NCBI GenBank assembly: GCA_030562195.1
Contig: CM060200.1
Location: forward strand, 36,339,468-36,403,467
Source: Nipponacmea schrenckii
Lineage: Eukaryota > Mollusca > Gastropoda > Lottiidae
Direction of reading: 5' to 3'
DNA length: 64,000 nucleotides
Part shown: piece after piece, positions 1 to 12,300 of the stretch
Layout: the number at the start of each line of letters is the position of its first letter
How positions within the stretch are numbered: the first letter of the stretch is position 1
Notes under the pieces: generated by a model
Databases searched by the model: none
Told to the model about the DNA's origin: nothing
The model's input: the letters and a program-made list of their open reading frames with translations, nothing else
Translations under genes and position numbers: made by a program

Positions 1-130
1 AATTCTTGATGGATTTCGATGAAACTTGGTGTGAGAGTGTGTTATAATTCAAGGATGAACCCTATTGAAAATCAGCAAAGTCAAAAAATATTTAGTATGA
101 GTTATTGCGTGGCAAATGAAATTTGTCACG
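1..130. repeat. Dispersed repeat, fragment A1
   Basis: This stretch carries the phrases 'gatggatttcgatgaaactt' and 'aaggatgaaccctattgaaa'. They recur near 2735-3000, near 39730-39790 and, in reverse orientation, at 59850-60250. It is one copy of a dispersed, non-coding family. The short open frame across it is not a gene. Confidence 0.75.
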
Positions 131-148
131 CTTTGTTTTCGTTCGGAT

Positions 149-150
<2 letters not shown>

Positions 151-188
<38 letters not shown>
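151..188. repeat. Poly-T tract
   Basis: An uninterrupted run of about 38 T. It could be the reverse complement of a retroposon poly-A tail, but no target-site duplication was found. Confidence 0.9.
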
Positions 189-189
<1 letters not shown>

Positions 190-312
190 GGAAGCTCGCT
201 AGCCCAAACGGAAAGAGATAGACTATTTCTGTTTTCACCAATGGTTTTTATATGGGCTGGAATCAAAATTGAATGTCTAACATGAAATTTTCGCTAACCC
301 GAAAGTGGCTAA

Positions 313-1560
313 TTGCATAATATGCAAATAAGATTTCAAGCTAGCTCGGGCCCTAATAGTCGCATCGGTCTGAAATTTACAGGATATAGAAAGATAGGCA
401 GCGCAATTAAAACTACATCATCAAAATTTTTTGATCACTTCCGGTTTGGGCGTGGGGACTTCCGGTTTTTTCGTCTCATGTCGGGCGACCCTGCTTCCCA
501 TGTAATTCAAGATTCTAAACAAAAACAGTATATTTTAGCTATACTAAATGATTTTAATCCCCTGAGATGCAGAAAAATTAAATTGAATGTTGCGCATGCG
601 CAGTTTTCAAAAATGGCAAATTTTCTTAAAAATTTAATAAGTCCGCCAATTATAAACCGATTTTTATGATTTTGGTGTCTATCGAAACCTTGATACTTTA
701 TCTAAAAAATGTTGGGAACAGAATTTTGATTTTCGAATTTGAATTCTTTTTATGCCCGTTCGAATTTTTCGAAAATTTAAAACTCTATATCTCGTGACCT
801 TGACCTTCAATGACCTTGACATTTGAGATGTAGAATGTCCTTGACTCAGCTGTCTATAGATGTGCTGATATTGCATGACAAATATTAACTTCCGGTTTTA
901 TAGCCCACCGAAATCTGACTATTTTGCAATTTTGGACGGTTATGTTACACTTTCGGGCTCTAATGTTCGGATCGATCTGAAATTTACAGGATATAGATAG
1001 ATACGCAACACAATTAAAAATATATCATCAAAATTTTTTGATCACTTTCGGTTTGGGCGTGGGGACTTCCGGTTTTTTTTTATCTCATTTCAGACGACCC
1101 TACATCCCGTGTAATTCAAGAATGTAAGCAAAAACAGTATATATTAGCTATACAAAATAATTTGCATCCCTCGAGAAGAAAAAAATTCAAATTGCTAGTT
1201 GCGCATGCGCCATTTTTCCGAGAATGGCAAATTTTCTTTAAAATTTAATTAGTCCGTCATTTATTATCCGATTTGTATGATTTTGGTATCTATCAAAACC
1301 TCGCTCCCTTATCTAAAGGATGTTTGAAACAGAATTTTGATTTTCGAACATGAATTTATTTTATGCCCGTTTGAATTTTTTGAAAATTTGAAATTCTATA
1401 TCTTGTGACCTTCACCTTCAATGACCTTGAAATTTTCCATATAGAATGGCCTTGACCTCAGCTGTCTATAGATATGACAATATTGAATGAAAAATATCAA
1501 CTTCTGGGTTTTATAGCCAACCGAATTCTGACATTTTTGAAACTTTGAACGGCAATATTA
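313..1560. repeat. Two tandem copies of a ~608-bp unit
   Basis: The phrase 'ctgaaatttacaggatatag' and the motif 'gggcgtggggacttccggtt' occur near 370-460 and again near 975-1070, about 608 bp apart. Each copy also contains 'gcgcatgcgc' and a 'gaccttgac' block. The copies differ by scattered substitutions and small indels, so the duplication is not recent. No coding sequence is apparent. Confidence 0.85.
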
Positions 1561-2640
1561 CATTTCCTTACGAACACATTGACTTGAGATTTTCTGTTTT
1601 ATAATAGCCTCAAAACTCTTCAATAAAGGATATATGCCAAAAGTGCAGAAGCATATTTTAAAAACTCCAGTACTAACATAAAATATATTCATCCCACATC
1701 AATGTGGTATACATCATTGGACTCCAAATTAAATTGTCTCTTAAATGATATGCGACATGGTCGGTTTACCATGAAAATTTAAGCATTAATTTTAGATAAA
1801 TTAACAAAATAAATACCAATTTTGGGTTTTTTATTTCATAAAATCTGTTTCAAATTGATCAGTCAGGGTGTTAAAGGCTGTTATATAACATGTCAGTAAA
1901 ACTGGTGGTTTAAATTTTCACACCTACTTGTCAAATCACTGAGCTGGGGAACAAATTAATCTGATTATGTAATTTCTTAAAATATTTCCATTCAAATTCA
2001 AAACATACATCAAGTTAAAGAAGTGAATTCGCTTGTCATTGATCAGTTCGAATTTTGTTCGTATCTTAAATAGAAATGATTTTATAAAAAAAATGTCAAA
2101 TACAGTCATGTGAAGAGTAGCAGACATATAAGTCTTATAAAACACAGATGAACTATTGACCACTTTAGTCACGGTTCAACGCACACAGGTGGCCAAAGAG
2201 TAAATTAATCTAATGATATAATCTGATAACCCTAATAAAATTCATTTTTTTTGTAAAATTTTTGCATACAAATTCAAAAAATATCTCTTTATAAAGCTGT
2301 GAATAAGCAAATTATCACATAGCTTGAATTTTCTCTCTATGTTAATTACAACCAAAGTTACAAAATAATGTTTAAATTTGAATATAGAGAGTTTAAATTT
2401 CATGACAAATTGTCATCTTACTACCTACTTAAATTTTGGTTTGGAATTTATGTAAATATCCTACCGAAATCTTAAACATGTACAAAAATCTAATAAGGAA
2501 CTGATAGTAGAAACTTATAGTAAAAAAAATTGCCTCTATAGCGAAAGGTTTATGCTTACAATTGTAGGCTGAAAAGTACCGGAATTCAAAGCTAGCAGGT
2601 TAGAAGTTTCAAAATGTTCGAAATCCATGGGATAACGCAT
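1561..2640. other. AT-rich stretch, no gene seen
   Basis: About 1.1 kb of AT-rich sequence. Short open frames occur by chance; none has splice context, a recognisable domain or protein-like composition. Confidence 0.6.
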
Positions 2641-3225
2641 AGTTGCCACGCTCGGAGCTGTTCACAGTTCTAGTTGCCCTTGTTCTTGAAAACGGGTTCA
2701 ATTTTAGCTTGTAAACACTCTAGAAAGAACAATTTTGAATGGATTTTGATGAAACATGGTTTGAGTATTTGTTTTCACCGAAACATGGTTTGAGTATTTG
2801 TTTTCACCCAAAGATGAACCCTATTGAAAATCAGACAAATATTTTGTACAAGTTATTGCCCTTGTTTTTTAAATGGGTTCAATTTTAGCTTGTAAACACT
2901 CTAGAAAGAACAATTTTGAATGGATTTTGATGAAACTTGGCTTTAGTATTTGTTTTCTCCCAAGGATGAACCCAATTGAAAATCAGATAAATCGAAAAAT
3001 ATTTAGTGTCAGTTATTGTCCTTGTTTTCGAAAACGCTTTCAACTTTTGGCTTTTGAACACTCTACATATTCATTTTTGACAAAACTTGCCCAAATTGTT
3101 TAATATCAACCAAGGATGAGCCCTATTAAGAATTAAAAATATCAAAATATTATTAAGGGTGAACCCTATTGCAAATCATAAAAATACCGAAAAATATTTA
3201 ATGAGTTGTTATTAGGTACAATTCT
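2640..3225. repeat. Dispersed repeat array A2
   Basis: About three head-to-tail copies of a unit containing 'ttgcccttgtt', 'cttgtaaacactctagaaag', 'ggattttgatgaaac' and 'gatgaaccctattgaaaatc'. It is the same family as positions 1-130. The array runs up to the N gap, so its true length is unknown and collapse in assembly is likely. Confidence 0.8.
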
Positions 3226-3228
3226 TGA

Positions 3229-3728
3229 NNNNNNNNNNNNNNNNNNNNNNNNNNNNNNNNNNNNNNNNNNNNNNNNNNNNNNNNNNNNNNNNNNNNNNNN
3301 NNNNNNNNNNNNNNNNNNNNNNNNNNNNNNNNNNNNNNNNNNNNNNNNNNNNNNNNNNNNNNNNNNNNNNNNNNNNNNNNNNNNNNNNNNNNNNNNNNNN
3401 NNNNNNNNNNNNNNNNNNNNNNNNNNNNNNNNNNNNNNNNNNNNNNNNNNNNNNNNNNNNNNNNNNNNNNNNNNNNNNNNNNNNNNNNNNNNNNNNNNNN
3501 NNNNNNNNNNNNNNNNNNNNNNNNNNNNNNNNNNNNNNNNNNNNNNNNNNNNNNNNNNNNNNNNNNNNNNNNNNNNNNNNNNNNNNNNNNNNNNNNNNNN
3601 NNNNNNNNNNNNNNNNNNNNNNNNNNNNNNNNNNNNNNNNNNNNNNNNNNNNNNNNNNNNNNNNNNNNNNNNNNNNNNNNNNNNNNNNNNNNNNNNNNNN
3701 NNNNNNNNNNNNNNNNNNNNNNNNNNNN
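3229..3728. other. Assembly gap (500 N)
   Basis: Exactly 500 N. The round number suggests a placeholder length. The gap is flanked by repeats on both sides. Open frames drawn across it are meaningless. Confidence 0.99.
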
Positions 3729-4155
3729 AAATCTTTTGCTTAGCTAATCAGAAATAGTCTACAGAGCTTACCTTTGCAATTTGAGCCTTCAAATCCATGC
3801 GTATCCATAATTATCCGTGTTTGAAAAATCATAATGTCTTAAGATATTACGAACGTCCTGCCATATTGGAAAACAGTTCGTCTTGATAATCAAAGTTTTA
3901 TCCTTCCCGTCGTGCAATAGCAGTCATCTATATAAATAGACTACAACGTATTTTCAATTGTAGACTTTGTCAACAGGACACACAATTTTCAGACTGACTG
4001 GAGACCAGCCGCGTACAGCATGGAAAAAAATGAAAAGTGAAATTTTTTGTTCGAGGCATATTTCAAGGTATTTTGCGATTTTCTCAGAGCTTGAATATTT
4101 CTGAGGACTGTTTAAATGTAACAAAGGCCCAAAACGACCCCTAAAAATCAAATTT
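3729..4155 (-). mobile_element. Partial copy of the TTAA-flanked element, inverted
   Basis: This is the reverse complement of 16835-17260. Matching landmarks are the 'gacccctaaaaatcaaattt' end, the 'ggagaccagccgcgtacagc' block and the 'cccgtcgtgcaatag' block. The left end is lost in the N gap. The right end is shorter than in the nested copy and lacks the terminal ggggcccagg. It lies in the intron before the coding exon at 4481. Confidence 0.8.
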
Positions 4156-4480
4156 AAATACAAAATTATTGATATTTAATATTTAAAGACATGATTATTG
4201 GTATTTAATAGGAAAAGTGTAGGATAATCATTTTGTTATCGTATAAACCCACACTGATTACATTGTTTACGTTAGATTTGGAGGACTTGATTGACAGTCA
4301 CAAAGTCTAACCTATAATATTGTTGTCAGAGATTTCTCAAACATTTCAATGTCAGGTTAATAGAGTCAAATCAACAACCCTGTTCATGATCAACTTATTT
4401 TGGGTTGTCAAGTAATATTGAAGTCATGACTAACATGTTTAACATAAATAGTTGTACACATTTTACATGTTTGATTGTAG

Positions 4481-4674
4481 GTATGTACACTGTTCCTAGA
4501 AGTCCTGATGAAAATGATAGAACAGAGTTATTACGTCAAGCTGAACCTATAGATTATACAGATAATGATACTATACAAGATACCAGTTACCAACAATCTC
4601 ATGCCACTACCAGATTTAATAGATCTCAACCACCCAAATCCAAACCACCACGTGGTATCTTTGATGATGTATAA
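4481..4674 (+). CDS. Last coding exon of an unrecognised plus-strand gene (partial)
   Basis: An acceptor (tttgattgtag) precedes 4481. The exon then reads in frame for about 64 codons to a TAA at 4672-4674. The visible tail is hydrophilic and rich in D, T, Q and S. It contains an RTELLRQAEPIDY segment, a basic and proline-rich KSKPPRG segment, and ends in IFDDV. This looks like a cytosolic C-terminal tail. The last residues fit a class III PDZ-ligand pattern (acidic-x-hydrophobic), which is only a pattern match. The first two bases complete a codon from the preceding exon, which is not identified; it may lie in or left of the N gap. The tail loosely recalls some LMBR1-domain membrane proteins, but that is a memory-level impression and no product is named. 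The 3' UTR is the tandem repeat described next. Confidence 0.6.
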
Positions 4675-5095
4675 TATAACTTCCTTAGTTACTGGATCAT
4701 AAATACCACCTGGTATCTTTAATGATATAAATATAAAACTTCCTTAGTTAGCAGATCAAATATACCACCTGGTATCTTTGATGTTGTGTTAATAAAACTT
4801 TATTAGTTACCATTTCAAAAATACCATGTGGTATCTTTGATATGAAAATTAGACTTTCTTGGTTACCAAATAAAAACCATGTGGTATTTTTTATGTTAAT
4901 TTATTAAACTTTCAAAGTTCCACTGTGTGGTACTTTTGATGTTGTGTTATCTTTCATGTATAGATATAATTTCCTTAGTTACCACGAAAAAAATATAATG
5001 TATCTTATGTTATTAATTTCCTTAGTTACCAGATCAACACTACCACATAGTATCATTGATGTTTTATTAATATAACTACCTTAGTTACTAGATGG
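4645..5095 (+). repeat. ~57-bp tandem repeat that begins inside the last coding exon
   Basis: About eight degenerate units of roughly 50-60 bp with core 'ccacctggtatctttgatg' followed by 'aacttccttagttacc'. The first unit contains the final codons of the gene at 4481-4674 (ccacgtggtatctttgatga and the stop). Later units lie in the 3' UTR and drift progressively. Confidence 0.8.
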
Positions 5096-6363
5096 GAAAC
5101 AAAGTCCCAAAAAAGTAATTAATTATTTACCTAAATATAATCTTTACTCATTAATATTACTCATTTTAGTGTTACACACTAAGTTTCACAATTCAAATCA
5201 TAAATTTTGATTCCCAATCCAGATCAACTAATATTTACTGTGGAAGATTTGAATGTCTTTCTTCTTGGGTTGTAAATTAATGATATAAATGGAATGACAC
5301 TTTACTTTTCCAAAGTTTTTTTGTTAAATTTTAGTAACCTCAAGTTTGAAAAGAGATACTGATAACATTTTAAGCTTTGTTAAAAGAATATGAAATATAT
5401 TATTACCCTTAAAATTTACATGATTTAATGGTGCAGTTAGTGATTAGGGTGGTTGAAACAGGGTTAAAGTTGAGTGAACAATTGTTAAGTCAATTGTTCA
5501 TGTTAAATTACTTCTAACATAGACCTTAAAGTCATAAAAATCATTAAATTATATCATTATTATTATAATATGATATATACCAATGCAAATTTCTTTACCT
5601 CTTTCACTAAAAATTAAAAATAAGAGCTGATTTCATATAATATGGTTATAAACATGTATAATGTACATTTTAGGACTGTAAAATAAGAGAAATTATATAT
5701 TATGATATAAAATAGTTATTTGGTTGGCATAATATTTTGCATTAATCATACTAATCCTGAACCTAATTAATATTATCAATTACTGCTGTAGAATAATTTC
5801 TCATAACTGTTGGGAGTCATAAATTATTTTCTAAAACAGGGTTAACTCAAATATTATATATATATATATTTCTGTATATAAACCAGTGGATATTATAGGG
5901 GTAAAGTTGATAAAATATTTGTGTATTTAAGCCCATTCAACACATTTCAAAATGTATGAGTCGAAATGTATATGTCAAGTATTTCTTCAATAAAATGAGA
6001 ATAGAATAATTGTTAAGGAACAGTGGTTGATATTATGTTGATTTTCTTAGTGTTGTAATAAATTGAAATATAAGGCAAGGCAGATATCAGAAATTTCCTG
6101 ATGTATTGTTTTGTGATATTTTTCAAAATATGTTGTGATTTATACATTCCATTTTACTTGCATTTTATTCTTTGAACTATTTCAATGTTTGACAATTTGA
6201 TATTAACACATATATTATACATACACAGTCAAATTTCTTTCAGTTTGTTTACTTAATTTATATCTTTAGTATGAATAGAATAGTTGTAGACATACAAAAA
6301 TAGAACTACAGGGTCATATTTGATTAACATTGCTTAAGAAGGGTCATAGTTGATTAATATTGC
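5096..6363. other. AT-rich non-coding stretch
   Basis: Low-complexity, AT-rich sequence, probably the 3' flank of the gene ending at 4674. It includes a short TA run near 5860 and many polyA-signal-like AATAAA strings. No coding exon or clear repeat was recognised. Confidence 0.5.
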
Positions 6364-6367
6364 TTAA

Positions 6368-7028
6368 AGATGGGTTGCCTCATTAATTTCAGCCAAAGTA
6401 AGCTTACTAATTGATTAATTGGGGTTTCTAATGAATAATCCATGTATTCTCAAGTTTTAAAGACCTATGTGGACGTAGAAATGCTTGTGGAATCCATTTG
6501 ACTCTGATCTGCTTTGAAACGCTAAATTTAGACTCCATGTTTGTTCACGTGACCAAATGACGTCATATGAATGAAGGCATCTAAAAATTGATTTTGTATT
6601 TTATTATTAGTGAGTTAAAACTTATTTAGATTAATTCATAATGTTTTTAGAAAATGATATTTAAACGCTTGATTGCCTTTTGCTAGAGATAATAAATGGA
6701 ATACCAAAATGCCATTGTTGTTGCGGAAAATATTAAGGAATGAGGGCAATAACAACAGCGTCCGGTTACGTCATGATTTATGTACCGAATTGACAGACTG
6801 GATGATGAAAAAAAAGATCAACGACATTTGAGACTTGACGTACATACCTATGTTAGTACCCTACCGTGGGAATTCCGGTCATAATTAGACTTATTACAAG
6901 TTAATTAATGACATGTGGGACCATCTGGTATTTTCCCAGTCATTAGAACTCCTCTACTTTCTATTGATATAAGCATTACCTGTCCAATAATGGTATATAT
7001 ATATATATGAAAATAAGGCAACCCATCT
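6368..7028. mobile_element. TTAA-flanked MITE-like element, copy 1 (661 bp)
   Basis: The element is bounded by TTAA at 6364-6367 and 7029-7032. The tips are inverted repeats: agatgggttgcctcattaat on the left, and the complement of ataaggcaacccatct on the right. The interior is non-coding and about 85-90% alike, by eye, to 30080-30699. The TTAA target duplication suggests a piggyBac-like mobiliser; the type is inferred, the boundaries are seen. Confidence 0.8.
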
Positions 7029-7034
7029 TTAATG

Positions 7035-7430
7035 GTTGATTAACACTGCTTTAGATTTTAGAAGGGCCATGTTTGATCACTGCTTTAGGAGAATCATGGT
7101 TAATCTACTCTGCCTTAGGAGAGTCATGGTGTATGAACACTACTTTAGGAGAGTCATGGTGTATGAACACTACTTTAGGAGAGTCATGGTTGATCATCGC
7201 TATTCTAGGAGAGATTTGGTTATTAACACTGCTTTAGATTTTAGAAGGGCTATGTTTGTTCAGCACTGCTTTTGGAGAGCTGTGGTTGATTAACACTGGT
7301 TTGGAATTGTCATAGTTGATTAACACTGCTTTAGAATTCTCATATTTGATTAGCACTGCTTAAGAAGAGCCATGGTTGAATAACTCTGCTGTAGGAGAAT
7401 CATGGTTGATCAACACAGCTCAGATGGTTA
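7035..7430 (+). repeat. ~30-bp minisatellite
   Basis: About a dozen degenerate units of the form 'ctttaggagagtcatggttg atcaacactg'. The unit is a multiple of three, so it generates a long, repetitive open frame that is not a gene. It starts immediately after the element ending at 7028. Confidence 0.85.
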
Positions 7431-7775
7431 AATTAGAACTGCGCTGTTCTAAGATGGTCAGGTTTAAACTAAACTATGGTTTGGTAGATCATGGTAGAAC
7501 TACAAATGGTTGATTTAAACTGATTTTGGTAGACTTGTTTAGTTGTAGGAGATTCATTGGTGGTTCTACACTGTATTAGGAGATTTGTGGCTATAGTATA
7601 GTTTAACCATAATGTTATGTTAATTCGGTTAGCATAAGTTTGTCCTGCTGGTCAACATAAATAAGATATTTAAGCTGGCATTTAATATTTATTGTAGAAA
7701 TTCTTAGTACTTACTAGGTATTTAAGTAGTTTGTATTCCTATTTATTATTGTTATTTATTACTTTATGTTGCATT

Positions 7776-7966
7776 AAAGATATTTACATCGATAAATCTC
7801 TTTAGTTTTTACTGGATACTGGCTATCCACGTTGGCTCAGTAAGTTCTATATTATTGTCATTATTGTAATCATCATGTAACGAGCACAACACAGGGTATA
7901 AAAAGATATTTACATCGATAAATCTCTTTAGTTTTTACTGGATACTGGCTAGCCATGTTGGCTCAG
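7776..7966. repeat. ~65-bp direct repeat, 124 bp apart
   Basis: The phrase beginning 'aagatatttacatcgataaa' and running to 'ggctcagt' occurs at about 7777-7842 and about 7901-7966 with only a few differences. The second copy continues into 'gagttgctgaccgaaaggtc', which resembles a tRNA-like A-box region. The spacing could mark the ends of a small element or a SINE-head duplication. Confidence 0.75.
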
Positions 7967-9340
7967 TGAGTTGCTGACCGAAAGGTCAATTTATTTATTT
8001 ATCCTGGTCAGGACCGGTAATGTAAATGTAAGCTGCTGGCATGAGAATAGTTTCTAGTCCTTCAGTTGGGACAATAAAAGGAGGCCCTGTACAATTATCA
8101 ATAGAAAATCAAAAAAGAGCAGGCTAGTGCTGATGTCCTGGCAATAATTCTTTCATTGCACACTGAGTGGTGTTGCCTGTTTTCATCCCAATCAGCTGCA
8201 GTAAAGTAGGATGTAAAACTCATTTCAAATTGAGGACAAATTGACAGGTATGTCAACATACATGGTATGTATAAAAAGAGGCCAGAAATCTTACAGGATG
8301 TTTATTAAAATAATACTTCAAGCATTAAATGGTAGTAATAACAATTTAAAAACAAAATATTAAATATAAACTGATGTTAACTTTTCTATTCTATAAGAAG
8401 AAGTTGTTCAGTATCTAAGAAAAGGAATCTCACAATTCAGTTTCATCTAATTAAATTTCCTTCTTATTTAAAGCCTTGTTTAACACTGTTGTTTATATTC
8501 TGGGTGAAGGTATACAACAGGAATTTAAATTTTGTACTAAAACTAACTTTTCCCAATGTTTACAGATGACCTTGCAAGATAATTAATTAATAAGCAACCC
8601 ACAAAATAATAACCTAATACCAGCGTAAAGCATATCAGATTATAATGATTTAGATAAATCTAAAATATACAGAGATACAAAGATACAGTAATTAAGTCAA
8701 CTTTGATATGTGATTCCTTAGTAATATTCAATCAATCATCTTTGATCTATCACATATCCATCATATATATCACATTGTTCACCTTTGGTACGAATCATGT
8801 AGAGGTTTAAATTTTAAATTACAAAGAGTTTATTGTCAGTTACAGATATATATACATGTACATGTACTGTATAATTCCAAATATAGTGTGCAGGTTTTTA
8901 CCCTTTTTGCCGTAATATTGTTTTACGGTATTTAGTAATCTATATCTTTAACTACTAATTTATTAAGAAATGGCTGTAATATCAAACGCTTGCTTATCTA
9001 TTTTTTCAGTTCCAGTCTGGTTGATTTTATCATTTATCATAAATAAGTATCAGTAGATAACCACACAAATCATGTTAAATCAAACATTATTAGATAGTTA
9101 AGTCAACAACATACAACACTGGATGGTTGCAGGTTCAGCAGTAAGACTAATTCACACATAAAGCAGTGTCCAACTCCCAACCTTGTTAATGTCTTTCTTT
9201 TTGCTCCCAAGCTCTTTGTTATATATCCTCCACCACCAGAATCATGAAGGGTTTTCATAACTCAAGATCTGATTTCACCTGCTCTATATGTTATATCTAT
9301 GGCAAAGCACTAGGTATAGGATGTAGCAGATAAGAGTTCT
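7967..9340. other. 3' flank of AGL, no gene seen
   Basis: AT-rich sequence downstream of the minus-strand AGL stop codon. The AGL 3' UTR must lie in its right-hand part, but no unambiguous polyadenylation site was picked out. Confidence 0.5.
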
Positions 9341-12300
9341 TTAAGAAGGATTGCCGTTAATATCTGGTATGGAATTTGAAGTAGACAATAATTGTTTATG
9401 GTTATCAATCTTCTCTAAATCATATAAAACTTCTAATAAGCACCCTACACTCCAGGCTTGAGCTCGACAACTATCTCTACAGTACTGTAATAACAAGGAA
9501 CTATTATTAATATTGATAGTCTTGGAGGCTAAGTAAGTAGAACACTGGCTCACTTACTAACCAGAATAGATGACTTACAAAGGCCTGTCATAATAAAGCA
9601 GAAAACAACCAGAATAGATCACTTAAATCACTACAAAGGCCTTTCGAAATTATCTTATTTTAAACCAACGAAAGCAGAAAACAAAACAGATATGTATTGT
9701 AGTATAATTTCAATTAGACTGAATATATAATCTTTAGAACAATCTCTTTCTAACTTACCGAACCATTAGAATTAGTTAGTTCTGGTAATGATTGCCATGG
9801 AGATTTCATCAATTCTAAATAATGATTGGCTAATCTAGATTCTATAAATCCTATTGTTTCTTTCAATATGCCATCTTCTTCTTTATCTAATTTAGCAGCA
9901 AAATAAAGTTTAGCTCTGAGAAAATAACCTGTAGGCCATAACCATTCCTGATAACAAGAAAATAGTATTTATTTAACATTCACACATCGCTACAAAGAAA
10001 CAAATAAACTTGATTGAAGAGTTCCAAACCATTTTGAATTCTGTCTGCAATGATCACGGAACACATTCTGTACCTTGTCTTAATTTCTTTTAGTGGCATA
10101 CAGTAACTGAGTAATAACTAACTGGACACAATTATATGGATAACAATTACTTTGTTAAATAACTTGCGATGTTTAGACAGAGGTTATCCCTTCTTTATCA
10201 AGCAATAATAGAATGCATCAATGCTTGATAAAGATGGGAGTGCCCTCGTCAAAATGGGCAAGTTATTTAATAAAGTAATTATTGTTATCCATATTACTTT
10301 GTCCAGTAAGTACTTGTCTTAATTGATTTATTCCAAACAAGCAGAAGTCACCAATGAAGCGCAACCTAAGGGCATTGTGGCTAACATATTAAAGAGTTGG
10401 TAATCTATACATAATAATATTAAGAAAACATACCGGCCCTTGATGATAATTAAAACCACCAGCAACCTGACCACACTCTGAATCATTAGCATTATCGTAA
10501 TCTCCTTTATATGCCCAATCACTACAATATATAATAACAAATACTGAAATCACTACATATCTATCATAATAACTAGACCTAAATTCTGATTATCTTTGAG
10601 AACTAGAAAGAATAAGATGCGAAGATAATCAATTGTAAATGGAACACTTCTATGTAATAAACAAAAGTATGGAATAGCAGAATTACCATAATCATGAGGT
10701 CTGAAATTATGTTTATAGACCCATCCTGTACACTGAACACAGTGTCTGAGGAATGTGAATCTGAGTAGTGCTATTAATTATCAGTACTACTAAAAATACT
10801 AAATTCTATCACAAATCGAGAGCCTCTTGCATACTAATAATAATAACAGAAACATTTTATCCACCAAATCTAGATGGCAATGGTTCTAGGATGAAGTATA
10901 TCATAGTAAAGAAAACTAAAACTACTTTCTTTCTCAAAACTGTACATACCTTGGATCCAATGTTTTCATTCCCAAAGGTCCAAGTAAAACTTCTTGTACT
11001 GTATTTAGAGCTTTCCATGCCCTCGATGGAGTAAATAGTTCAGTGGCCTAAAATAAGAAAGATATTAGTGATGCAGGTTGGTAAAAGCTTCATTTAGGTG
11101 AGATGATACAAAGGTAGCTTGTCAGGCCAGGATATATATATGCCCACTGGCAACATTGAATTTAAACAAAAATCTGACAGTTTAGTAACAATCACTGGAA
11201 TGAAATATTCTACCTTCAACCATACATTTCTTTGCTAGGGTGATAAATGTACAATATCATTAAAATCTGTCAAGAATTAATCTAAACTACCAATAGACAT
11301 TACTGAAGCTTCCAGAACAACATACGCAATATAGGAACAAATACAAATTCTATCTTACCACCACCATGGCTATAGGAAAGTTGGGTCTAAGTTGATAGTC
11401 TGCCCAGAATTGGGTAGCAAGATAAGAATCTTTATATATACCACGTCTGTTGATTAATTCTGGTTTTGGTTCGTTATCTGGATCAGGTGTATCATTAATC
11501 CAAAAATATTTCTCAAAATTACTCTTAATTTTTTGAGCCCATTCACCATATGTAATCTTTACTTCTTTCCCTGGAAATTTTGTAAGGATGACAACATAAG
11601 GCCTATAAAAATTACAATGCCCTGCTGTGTGTAATGAAAAAACAACAATTTTGCATGGCAGCTCCTACTCCAATCCACCCAGCTGTAAATAGGGATAATC
11701 CAGGAAAGATCAATGCCAAGAGGTTTGACCAAGGATCAGCTGGAAGAAAGGATTCCTGTCAAGGATGACTTGTGAACCTTAATTGTTATCCTTGTAAAAT
11801 ATAGTTGTTTCTTTCTTTGTTTCTTCTCTATAGTAATTTTTGCATGGCCGCCCCTACTCTTCTCAGTATTCATTGATTGTTTCTTTCCTTCTATCTCAGA
11901 AAACTTAACTTATACTGATTTTAGTGGTCTAATTATTTGTGGAGTCATTAAAATCAATTAAAATTATGTTTTATTATTGAATCAGTTTATTGTATTTCTT
12001 GAAATCAGGATACATCTTATTCAAGTTTTGGAGAAGAAGGCTCTTGTTCAAGAGAAATGTTATATTAGCTGTGTTGTCAACACAACAAGAATCATTGTGG
12101 TTCATTCCTACCTTTAATAATGGCAGTAACTCCATCATGAGGGTATAAATTTTTACAATTAAAACTTTCCAACCATCTTACTGTAGACATTGATAATCCT
12201 ATAATTTCAACTGCTGAACCATCCCTTTAATAACAGACAATACTCAAGGTTTTAGACCATTTTAATGGAGCTGCCTTGGATCAGCGAGTAAAGCCGGCCG

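Noticed and set aside
3206..3757. Frames across the N run
   Set aside because: They consist almost wholly of undefined bases.
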